DNA of 19,842 bases from Rhodococcus sp. (in: high G+C Gram-positive bacteria) (GTDB lineage Bacteria; Actinomycetota; Actinomycetes; Mycobacteriales; Mycobacteriaceae), in contig JAAYXN010000082.1 in NCBI GenBank assembly GCA_012515885.1, positions 1 through 19,842 on the forward strand, read 5' to 3'. Numbering within the stretch: the first letter of the stretch is position 1; each line of letters begins with the position of its first letter. Positions 7,800 through 13,900 of the stretch are shown one piece after another. The position numbers were made by a program, and so were the translations under genes. Under the pieces are notes generated by a model. It was not told where the DNA came from. It saw only the letters and a program-made list of their open reading frames with translations, and searched no databases.

Positions 7800-8900
7800 A
7801 TGACCCGCACCCCCGTGGCCAGTGCACTTCCCGACTTTCCGTGGGATTCGCTTGCCGAGGCGAAAGCAACCGCCACCGCGCACCCTGACGGCATCGTCAA
7901 TCTTTCGGTGGGAACCCCGGTCGATCCGGTATCGCCGGTCATCCAGCAGGCGTTGGCGTCTGTCGCTGAGATCCCCGGCTATCCGACGACGCACGGCACC
8001 ACGGAACTGCGCGAATCAGCCGTGGCGTCGCTGGCTCGTCGCTACAGGCTGACCGGCATCACGGCCGACTCGATTTTGCCTGCGATCGGCACGAAGGAAC
8101 TGATCGCGTGGCTGCCCAGCCTGCTGGGGCTCGGCGGCGACGACCTCGTTGTGATCCCTGAGCTGGCCTATCCCACCTACGAGGTGGGCGCCAAGCTCGC
8201 AGGTGCACGTGTGCTGCGCGCTGACGGTCTCACGCGCGTCGGGCCGGAACAGGCATCGCTGATCTTCGTGAATTCGCCGTCCAACCCCACCGGCAAGGTG
8301 CTCGGTGTCGATCACCTGCGCAAGGTAGTCAGTTGGGCGCGGGCACGCGGGGTCATCGTCGCTTCCGACGAGTGCTACCTCGGTTTGTCGTGGGACGGCG
8401 AAGCCGTCTCGATCCTCGATGAGCGGGTCAACGACGGCGACCTGACCGGACTGTTGGCGATCCACTCGCTGTCGAAAACCTCGAACCTGGCCAGCTACCG
8501 GGCCGGGTTCGTCACCGGCGACCCCGCCCTGGTCTCCGAGTTGCTGGAAGTGCGCAAGCACGCCGGAATGATCCTGCCCCTGCCCGTTCAAGCAGCGATG
8601 ACAGCGGCCCTGGCTGACGACGAGCACGAGAAAATTCAGCGCGAACGCTACCGTCGTCGCCGCGAAGTGCTGCTTAATGCCGTGCGCGGTGCCGGCTTCA
8701 CGGTGGAGCATTCCGAAGCGGGCCTGTACCTGTGGGCAACCCGCGGCGAACATGGCCGCGACACCGTCCAGTGGCTCGCGCAGCGCGGCATCCTCGTCGC
8801 CCCCGGAGACTTCTACGGTCCCGGCGGCACCAACTTCGTGCGCATTTCCCTCACCGAAACCGATGAACGGATCGACGCCGCAGCCGCGCGACTGCGCTAG
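7800..8900 (+). CDS. dapC: N-succinyldiaminopimelate aminotransferase DapC
   Basis: A 366-residue fold-type I, PLP-dependent aminotransferase. DapC converts N-succinyl-2-amino-6-ketopimelate to N-succinyl-LL-diaminopimelate, with glutamate as donor, in the succinylase route to meso-diaminopimelate. The PLP lysine is K226 in HSLSKTSNLASYRAG. NSPSNPTG (158-165) supplies the PLP-contacting Asn162, ASDECYLG the Asp190, and the substrate carboxylate Arg is R348 in FVRISLTE. The start is ATG 7800, with AGGAG at 7785-7789 inside the 3' end of fdxA. The dapD and dapE genes of the same pathway lie about 8.5 kb downstream, which supports the assignment. An aminotransferase with a different substrate cannot be excluded on sequence alone. 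Confidence 0.93.
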   Translation: MTRTPVASALPDFPWDSLAEAKATATAHPDGIVNLSVGTPVDPVSPVIQQALASVAEIPGYPTTHGTTELRESAVASLARRYRLTGITADSILPAIGTKELIAWLPSLLGLGGDDLVVIPELAYPTYEVGAKLAGARVLRADGLTRVGPEQASLIFVNSPSNPTGKVLGVDHLRKVVSWARARGVIVASDECYLGLSWDGEAVSILDERVNDGDLTGLLAIHSLSKTSNLASYRAGFVTGDPALVSELLEVRKHAGMILPLPVQAAMTAALADDEHEKIQRERYRRRREVLLNAVRGAGFTVEHSEAGLYLWATRGEHGRDTVQWLAQRGILVAPGDFYGPGGTNFVRISLTETDERIDAAAARLR

Positions 8901-8963
8901 GTAGGCAAGTGGCGTATTCCACGCGGCACCGGGGCGTTCCGCTGCCTGCCGCTGCGTGATTGC

Positions 8964-8969
8964 TACAGT
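8964..8969 (+). promoter_or_regulatory. -10 element of a leaderless promoter for the rhomboid gene
   Basis: TACAGT ends 7 bases before ATG 8976, and no ribosome binding site lies between. The dapC-rhomboid gap of 75 bases has no other clear signal. Confidence 0.45.
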
Positions 8970-8975
8970 CGCGCG

Positions 8976-9662
8976 ATGGGCGATATGGCAGAGATTGCGA
9001 CGGCGACGACAGTCGCCGTCACTCTCGGCGCCATCCTCACCGCCGCGTTCCTGCTCGCCCGCGAACGCGCCACCACCACGCTCTTGCCGTGGCCGCCACC
9101 CCGATCCGCGGTCGCGATCTGGCTGGTCGTCGCGATCCCGTCACTGGTGCAAATCCCGTTCCCGGCCGTCCTGCGTGCCCTCGAACGAGACCGTGCACTA
9201 CTGCACGACGGGCACTGGTGGCGCATCCTGACATCCGGGCTCGTCCAAGACGGCGGCCTCATCGGCACCGCCATTAACCTCAGTGTCCTCGCGCTGGTAC
9301 TGCCCATGGCGATCGCCGTGTGGGGAGTCTGGCGCACCGTGTTCCTGCTGTTCGTGAGCCAACTCATTGTGGGCCTGACCATGGCGTCCCTGTACCCCTC
9401 CAACGGTGCAGGCAACTCCGGCGCGACCCTCGCGCTCGCCGCGTCCGTCGTCGGTCTCGTCATCATGTCCACGCCGCGGAACCGGGAAATGACCATCAGC
9501 TGGGCCGTACTAGTCGCTGGCGCAGCGCTGGTACTCGTCGGCGACATCCACGGCTTCGGTGTCCTCACCGGTGCACTCATGGGCGCCGCCGTCGCAACCG
9601 TCATTCCGCCCGTCACCCACGACCGCCGATCCCCCGAAGACACCCGCTCAGTGCAGATATAG
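8976..9662 (+). CDS. Rhomboid-family intramembrane serine protease-like protein
   Basis: A 228-residue integral membrane protein with about six hydrophobic helices. Rhomboid features are the WWRILTSGLVQDGG segment after the second helix, a GNSG motif carrying the candidate nucleophile S148 (GAGNSGATLALAASV), and the candidate catalytic histidine H192 in GDIHGFGVLTGALMG near the last helix. This Ser-His dyad would cleave substrates inside the membrane. The typical WR and GxSG motifs are present, but overall sequence is divergent and HxxxN is not evident, so activity is likely but unproven. It probably has its own leaderless promoter. The TAG stop at 9660-9662 lies in the first copy of a 25-base tandem duplication. 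Confidence 0.7.
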   Translation: MGDMAEIATATTVAVTLGAILTAAFLLARERATTTLLPWPPPRSAVAIWLVVAIPSLVQIPFPAVLRALERDRALLHDGHWWRILTSGLVQDGGLIGTAINLSVLALVLPMAIAVWGVWRTVFLLFVSQLIVGLTMASLYPSNGAGNSGATLALAASVVGLVIMSTPRNREMTISWAVLVAGAALVLVGDIHGFGVLTGALMGAAVATVIPPVTHDRRSPEDTRSVQI

Positions 9663-9695
9663 TCGCTCACGCTCAGTGCAGATATAGTCTCGAAG
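9646..9695. repeat. 25-bp-period tandem duplication over the rhomboid stop codon
   Basis: GCTCAGTGCAGATATAGTC occurs at 9646-9664 and again, identical, at 9671-9689, giving a 25-base period. The rhomboid gene's TAG is in the first copy. A degenerate third relative (CAGTGCAAAGCAGATAGTG) starts at 9700. Each perfect copy carries TATAGT, a good -10 hexamer (second copy 9683-9688), so the duplication may double a promoter for the gene at 9756. Confidence 0.85.
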
Positions 9696-9755
9696 TCTGC
9701 AGTGCAAAGCAGATAGTGAGTAGACGACGTTGGTCCGGGAAGAGCAGGGGGACCG

Positions 9756-10109
9756 TTGCGGGTATTGATCATTGGACGTGGCCCAGTCGCACAGATGTGT
9801 GCCCGCGCCCTCACCGACACCGCGGCCCATCAGGTGATCTGTGGTGTTCGCGGCGCCGTCGGCGGCTCCGAGTTCACCACCACCCGCTTGGTGACGCTGA
9901 GCCGTCGAACCACACAGCCCAAAACCTTAAACGTCGATCAACTACTTCTCGCTGACGCCGGGACCGAATGGGACGCAGTGCTGTGCACCGCCGCCGTCAC
10001 CGAACCGGGAATCGGCGATTTCATTGCGTCGCTGCCGTCGACAGCAATGGTCCTTGCTGTCTCGCAAGTGCCGTCTGAAGTCGCGGCTCTGCAACTGCTC
10101 GCCGGCTAA
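9756..10109 (+). CDS. N-terminal part of an interrupted ketopantoate reductase-like protein
   Basis: A 117-residue Rossmann-type NAD(P)-binding segment, beginning with LRVLIIGRGPVAQMCARAL (a GxGxxA/G-type dinucleotide loop at residues 7-12) and including a WDAVLCTAAV strand. This is the N-terminal half of the PanE/ApbA (2-dehydropantoate 2-reductase) fold. The start is TTG 9756, fixed by the position of the Rossmann motif, with a purine-rich GGGGGA at 9747-9752 just upstream. The frame ends at TAA 10107-10109. It continues in the same frame after five codons as the gene at 10125, which supplies the missing C-terminal domain. Together the two would be about 319 codons, close to a normal family length of about 300. 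I read the pair as one gene broken by a nonsense codon, although two separately translated parts are possible. Confidence 0.6.
   Translation: MRVLIIGRGPVAQMCARALTDTAAHQVICGVRGAVGGSEFTTTRLVTLSRRTTQPKTLNVDQLLLADAGTEWDAVLCTAAVTEPGIGDFIASLPSTAMVLAVSQVPSEVAALQLLAG
10107..10109 (+). other. In-frame TAA splitting the reductase-like gene
   Basis: The codons GGC TAA CGC interrupt an otherwise open frame from 9756 to 10712. The codons between the stop and ATG 10125 (CGC AAG TGG GCG AGC) read as ordinary protein, and there is no other stop in the frame. Confidence 0.85.
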
Positions 10110-10124
10110 CGCAAGTGGGCGAGC

Positions 10125-10712
10125 ATGACGCCGCAGTTCCTTGCCTGGCGCACAGAAAACGCAACGGCCGGGACGGTGTGGTGGCAGCCCGGTTCGCGCC
10201 TGTTCACGATCGCTGGCCCCGATGCAGAAAGCATCACGACCGCGCTATTCGGGGGTGCAACCAAACGCATTGCCGTCTCCCCGGAGATCTCGGTACCCCT
10301 CATCTCTGCGGCAATGATGATGCCGTTCATCGCTGCCATGCAGATCAACGAATTCCGGTTCGATGGGCCGCGCCTCGGACTGTCCCGCAGTCAGATTCGG
10401 CAAGCGACCGCGTCTGCCAACGAGGCACGTCGCGCCATCGCCGCCGCCCACGGTCGCCCACGCCCCAGTCCCTTGCGGGCAGCGGCAGTCTCAACGGTCC
10501 TGCGGACTGTCCCCGTCATCGCATCCTTCGATGTGCCCGTGTTTCTCCGGACACACTTTGGGCGGCACGCAGAACAAACCGTCCGGTTGCTTGAAGACTG
10601 GATCGAGCTGGGGCGCGCGCAACGCCAAGAAACCCCCACCCTCGAAACCCTCTACGGACAGCTCGACCGCGTGGTGCGGGCAACAGCCGATGGGGCCGAC
10701 CAGCCAGTGTGA
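10125..10712 (+). CDS. C-terminal part of an interrupted ketopantoate reductase-like protein
   Basis: A 195-residue, mostly helical protein in the same frame as the 9756-10109 segment. The end, HFGRHAEQTVRLLEDWIELG followed by QETPTLETLYGQL, matches the C-terminal helical dimerisation and substrate domain of PanE/ApbA reductases. The family's catalytic lysine region (a W-x-K-type motif in the first long helix) is not evident in PLISAAMMMPFIAAMQINEF, so the ancestral enzyme may have used another substrate. ATG 10125 has only a weak purine stretch (GTGGGCGAG) upstream, so independent translation would depend on reinitiation after the TAA 15 bases earlier. The stop (TGA, 10710-10712) is 12 bases before fadD36, suggesting cotranscription. 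Confidence 0.6.
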   Translation: MTPQFLAWRTENATAGTVWWQPGSRLFTIAGPDAESITTALFGGATKRIAVSPEISVPLISAAMMMPFIAAMQINEFRFDGPRLGLSRSQIRQATASANEARRAIAAAHGRPRPSPLRAAAVSTVLRTVPVIASFDVPVFLRTHFGRHAEQTVRLLEDWIELGRAQRQETPTLETLYGQLDRVVRATADGADQPV

Positions 10713-10724
10713 GAAGCTGACATC

Positions 10725-12134
10725 GTGCTGCTCCGCTCACTGAACTCGCTGGCCATCAACCACGGTGACGACATCCCTAATGCCGTCAGCATTGGCGACA
10801 CGGTGTTATCGCGCAGCGACATCCTTGGTGCCGCGACGTCAGTTGCTGAACGAGTCGCCCAGGCCGAGCGTCTCGCAGTGCTTGCGACGCCCACCCCTAA
10901 AACCATTCTTGCCGTGGTGGGTTGCCTGATCGCTGGTGTCACCGTCGTGCCTGTGCCGCCAGATTCGGGGCCCGCCGAACGCGCACACATCCTCGAAGAC
11001 TCCGGTGCCCAAGGCTGGGTGGGGGAGACGGACGAGGGCACCGGCGGGCTGCCTGTCATCCCGGTGCGACTGCACGCCCGGTCGTGGCACAGCTACCCCG
11101 AGCCACGTGAAGAGTCGACGGCGTTCATCCTCTACACCTCCGGCACCACCGGACCACCCAAAGGTGTCCTTCTCAGTAGGCGAGCGATCGCGGCGGGGAT
11201 TGACGCGTTGGCGGATGCGTGGCAGTGGACGCGCCGCGACACCCTCGTTCATGGGCTCCCGCTCTTTCACGTACACGGGCTAGTCCTCGGCGTACTGGGC
11301 CCTCTGCGTGTGGGAAGCCCGCTCGTGCACACAACCGTGCCCACCCCAGCGGCGTACGCAGCGGCGAAAGGCTCGATCTACTTCGGTGTCCCCACCGTGT
11401 GGAGCCGAGTCGCCCAGGACCCAAAATCGGCGGCGGCACTGGCTGACGCCCGGCTACTGATCTCCGGTAGTGCGCCGCTGCCCGTCCCCGTGTTTGAGCG
11501 TCTCCGCGAACTCACCGGTCTCACCCCGATTGAACGGTATGGGATGAGCGAAACGATGCTCACCCTCAGCACCCGCGTCGACGGTGAACGCCGCCCCGGC
11601 TGGGTCGGATTGCCTGTCAAAGGCGTCGAAACCCGGTTGCGTGACGAGGACGGCAACGACGTTGCCCATGACGGCGAATCCATTGGTGTGCTGCAGGTCC
11701 GTGGAGCCACCCTGTTCGACGGATACCTCAATCGCCCCGACGCGACGGCGGCGTCGTGGACCGAGGACGGCTGGTTCATTACCGGCGATGTGGCTGTCAT
11801 CGATGCGGGTGGCTTTCACCGCATCGTGGGCCGCGAATCCACTGATCTCATTAAGACGGGTGGTTTCCGTGTGGGTGCCGGTGAGGTCGAGACGAGCCTG
11901 CTCGGCTATCCGGGGGTGCGTGAGGCCGCAGTTATCGGCGCTCCCGATCCTGACCTTGGCCAGCGGATCGTTGCCTACGTGGTCGGCGACGTGGCGGATA
12001 CGTCGGCACTGATCGATTACGTCGCGAGCCAGCTGTCAGTACACAAGCGCCCCAGGGAGATTCGTGTTGTCGATGAGCTTCCGCGCAACGCAATGGGGAA
12101 GGTGCAGAAGAAGCTGCTTTCCGCGCACTCCTAG
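10725..12134 (+). CDS. fadD36: FadD36-type acyl-CoA synthetase
   Basis: A 469-residue ANL-superfamily adenylating enzyme that activates a carboxylic acid with ATP and joins it to CoA. The P-loop-like motif YTSGTTGPPKG is at 137-147. Further motifs are YGMSE in the core, GWFITGDVAVID, the hinge region GRESTDLIKTGGFRVGAGEVE, and the C-terminal catalytic lysine K459 in NAMGKVQKK. Length and sequence along the whole protein (LSVHKRPREIRVVDELPRNA, MFDGYLNRPDATAA-like FDGYLNRPDATAASW) closely follow M. tuberculosis FadD36, about 473 residues. The natural acyl substrate is uncertain; FadD36 relatives include short or medium-chain and malonyl/methylmalonyl-type ligases. GTG 10725 has GAGAAG at 10711-10716 as ribosome binding site. 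Like its relative, it lies just before type VII secretion substrate genes. Confidence 0.95.
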   Translation: MLLRSLNSLAINHGDDIPNAVSIGDTVLSRSDILGAATSVAERVAQAERLAVLATPTPKTILAVVGCLIAGVTVVPVPPDSGPAERAHILEDSGAQGWVGETDEGTGGLPVIPVRLHARSWHSYPEPREESTAFILYTSGTTGPPKGVLLSRRAIAAGIDALADAWQWTRRDTLVHGLPLFHVHGLVLGVLGPLRVGSPLVHTTVPTPAAYAAAKGSIYFGVPTVWSRVAQDPKSAAALADARLLISGSAPLPVPVFERLRELTGLTPIERYGMSETMLTLSTRVDGERRPGWVGLPVKGVETRLRDEDGNDVAHDGESIGVLQVRGATLFDGYLNRPDATAASWTEDGWFITGDVAVIDAGGFHRIVGRESTDLIKTGGFRVGAGEVETSLLGYPGVREAAVIGAPDPDLGQRIVAYVVGDVADTSALIDYVASQLSVHKRPREIRVVDELPRNAMGKVQKKLLSAHS

Positions 12135-12151
12135 GTGGACTCCAGCTTCTT

Positions 12152-12619
12152 CTAGCTAGAACTGCTAGGGAATCCGGGCTTGGTGTTGAAGTCGATGATT
12201 ATCTCTGGATTGTTCTCGGCAGATTCGTCCCGGACGATCCCTTCCCGTTCTTCAGCAATCTTGACGCGGGCCTTAAGTTCGCGATGCGCTTGGTCCATTC
12301 GATTAAGCAACGACACCAGTTGCGAAGAAATCGTTGGTTTTCCTTCTTCGCTTGCCGCGGCATTCATTTCGTCTTGACGCTTCCGAATCTTGAGTCGTTC
12401 AACCCGTTCTTCGGCACTGATTCCCGGCTCGTCAGGTGATTCGACTGGCCGGATCCCTTTGTTCAGCACCTTCACTAGCTCACTATGTGATTTGTAGAGC
12501 ATTCGCGCCATCTCTAGCGGCATGTATTCGGAGTTGCGAACCTTCTCCTCTGCTGCTTGTTGTAGCCACTGTTCGCTCATCTCGTTCTGAACGCCCCGTA
12601 GATTGTGCGGCTTTTCCAC
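12152..12619 (-). CDS. Unrecognised charged, helical protein
   Basis: I do not recognise this 155-residue protein. It is hydrophilic, with no signal peptide or membrane segment, and consists mainly of Glu/Lys/Arg-rich predicted helices (EERVERLKIRKRQDEMNAAA and LVSLLNRMDQAHRELKARVK), which suggests a coiled coil. It ends in four serines. The GTG 12619 start has AGAGGGG five bases upstream on the minus strand and is preferred over ATG 12580. GC content is visibly lower than nearby genes: by hand count 31 of 60 bases at 12181-12240 against 40 of 60 at 8461-8520 in dapC. It is convergent with fadD36 (17-base gap) and divergent from the lipoprotein. Acquisition by transfer is possible. Confidence 0.65.
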   Translation of the reverse strand: MEKPHNLRGVQNEMSEQWLQQAAEEKVRNSEYMPLEMARMLYKSHSELVKVLNKGIRPVESPDEPGISAEERVERLKIRKRQDEMNAAASEEGKPTISSQLVSLLNRMDQAHRELKARVKIAEEREGIVRDESAENNPEIIIDFNTKPGFPSSSS

Positions 12620-12768
12620 GATGTCCCCTCTGCAAGCATGATTGTTGACTGCCAGGCTACGCAGGTTCCCGCTTCAACAGCTGACCCAGTCGACACATAC
12701 GCCGGTTCACTTGCGTTTGCAGAGTTCACGGCGGGGAACCGCATGGTCACATGGTGCGTCCAAACCTG

Positions 12769-12774
12769 TAGTCT
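12769..12774 (+). promoter_or_regulatory. Candidate -10 element for the lipoprotein gene
   Basis: TAGTCT lies 34 bases before GTG 12809, with a loose TGGTCA -35-like hexamer at 12744-12749. Weak, by eye. Confidence 0.3.
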
Positions 12775-12808
12775 GGGTTCGAAACAACTCTTCGATCTCG
12801 GGGGCCTT

Positions 12809-13375
12809 GTGACTCTTCGCTCTACACCTAAAGCGTTTGTTAGCGCGGTGGCGATGCTCGCTGCCGCAAGCGTTCTCGCTGCCTGCGGCCTTGGGAACAG
12901 CACGCAGCGCCCAAAGACCGGTGAGGAGCAGTACCACGAGGCGATCGCAGAACAGAACGCTGGCCTCTTCCGGGCGTGCGACCGGATTTCCGACCAAGTC
13001 ATTGCTGACGCGGGTCTTGATCCAAGAACCAAAGCAGACGGTATCGCCGGCGTGAAGCAGATTGGCTGGGAACTGTGCGGATGGACCGGCGACTGGTTCT
13101 ACATCACCGTTCTTTCCACCAGCCACTCGTGGGAGGACGTGAAAACTAACCCGAGCAACATCGACTTCCACGTCGTGGACCTGCCCGGCCGAGACGCAGT
13201 CGCATTCCGCCACGAATCCGACAAGAAGAACGAAATCTGCGATGTCGCCTTCCCCAGTTCAGAAGGCGTTCTCACTGTTCGATCGAGTACCAAAGCTGCA
13301 ATGAAACCTGAGATGCCGCCCTGCGAGCACGCACTGGAGTACGCGAAGATTCTGGACTCGCATTTACCGCGCTAG
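12809..13375 (+). CDS. DUF3558-type lipoprotein
   Basis: A 188-residue exported lipoprotein. The signal peptide (TLRSTPKAFVSAVAMLAAAS) ends in a lipobox, VLAAC, with C26 as the lipidated cysteine. The mature part has the layout of the mycobacterial DUF3558 lipoproteins: FRACDRISDQVIADAGLDP, then GWELCGWTG, then a C-terminal cysteine in PPCEHALEYAKIL, giving paired conserved cysteines. Function is unknown. The frame is open from 12605, but the signal peptide fixes GTG 12809, with GGGGG at 12800-12804. The TAG stop lies in a GCTAG-CA-CTAGC palindrome (13371-13382). It sits 53 bases before the PE-like gene on the same strand. DUF3558 lipoproteins often occur near type VII secretion genes, but a functional tie here is inference. 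Confidence 0.8.
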   Translation: MTLRSTPKAFVSAVAMLAAASVLAACGLGNSTQRPKTGEEQYHEAIAEQNAGLFRACDRISDQVIADAGLDPRTKADGIAGVKQIGWELCGWTGDWFYITVLSTSHSWEDVKTNPSNIDFHVVDLPGRDAVAFRHESDKKNEICDVAFPSSEGVLTVRSSTKAAMKPEMPPCEHALEYAKILDSHLPR

Positions 13376-13428
13376 CACTAGCCTTTGCCGTCGCTCAGCT
13401 GCACCAACATTCAAGAGGAAGGAACAGC

Positions 13429-13818
13429 ATGTCACTACCTGAAGGACCCATCACCCTCGCGGAAGCCAAAGCGATGACGGCGGCCGCTAACAACGGCCAG
13501 CTACGCATCGAACCGGATTCCGCTGACCGCTGCATCCGCGCATGCGAAAACTACGTTGAGCGAATCCGAAGCAACATTCAACAAGCACAGCACTCCGTCC
13601 GTATCGAGTCATTCGGGACGCTACAAATGGGTCGGTCACTGGGCAAGATGTTCTATGACTTGACCATCGGCGGCGACAACTCACTCACGGCGACGATGGT
13701 TAACACCGTCGAGATTTACGGCGAAGCGATCGAGGCACTCAAGACCGCGAAAGCCAACTACATCGCGATCGATGAGCAGAACGCGGGCGGTCTCAACTCG
13801 ATCGGAACCAATCTCTAG
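13429..13818 (+). CDS. PE-like type VII secretion substrate partner
   Basis: A 129-residue, mainly helical protein without a signal peptide. It probably forms a helical hairpin: ITLAEAKAMTAAANN and DRCIRACENYVERIRSNIQ at the N-terminal side, then NSLTATMVNTVEIYGEAIEA and on through residue 110. At the end of the last helix it carries Y111-I-A-I-D115, a YxxxD motif, the export signal of ESX substrates, followed by a flexible Gly/Asn tail. By position and form it is the small partner of the PPE-like protein encoded next, as PE is to PPE. It is not a canonical PE protein, lacking an N-terminal Pro-Glu motif. A strong AGGAAGGA ribosome binding site precedes ATG 13429. The downstream gap of 82 bases holds a possible extra promoter. 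Confidence 0.7.
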   Translation: MSLPEGPITLAEAKAMTAAANNGQLRIEPDSADRCIRACENYVERIRSNIQQAQHSVRIESFGTLQMGRSLGKMFYDLTIGGDNSLTATMVNTVEIYGEAIEALKTAKANYIAIDEQNAGGLNSIGTNL

Positions 13819-13826
13819 TTCCACTG

Positions 13827-13854
13827 TGTGACGGCGGGGCGGGCGCCGTAGATT
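13827..13854 (+). promoter_or_regulatory. Candidate sigma-70-type promoter for the PPE-like and espG genes
   Basis: TGTGAC (13827-13832) and TAGATT (13849-13854) are separated by 16 bases and would start transcription near 13861, 40 bases before the PPE-like ATG. This could make the larger substrate and chaperone independent of the PE-like gene. Read by eye only. Confidence 0.35.
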
Positions 13855-13900
13855 CACCGCGCACTCTCAACTTTTCTTGCACCTTCAGGGGAGGAACCTC

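Noticed and set aside
8923..8952. GCGGCA/TGCCGC inverted repeat after dapC
   Set aside because: Six-base GC-rich arms 18 bases apart are expected by chance in this base composition.
8963..9820. Minus-strand open frame of 285 codons opposite the rhomboid gene
   Set aside because: Runs through the tandem repeat and has Ser/Thr/Arg-rich low-complexity content; the plus strand shows membrane helices and a catalytic dyad.
12150..12161. TTCTAGCTAGAA palindrome between fadD36 and the 155-residue gene, considered as a terminator
   Set aside because: As a hairpin it leaves only about four base pairs with a four-base loop and no T run; too weak to call, though it covers the stop codon of the minus-strand gene.
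13371..13382. GCTAG-CA-CTAGC palindrome at the lipoprotein stop codon, considered as a third stop-associated repeat
   Set aside because: Short and not a tandem duplication; CTAG at a TAG stop easily yields such symmetry.
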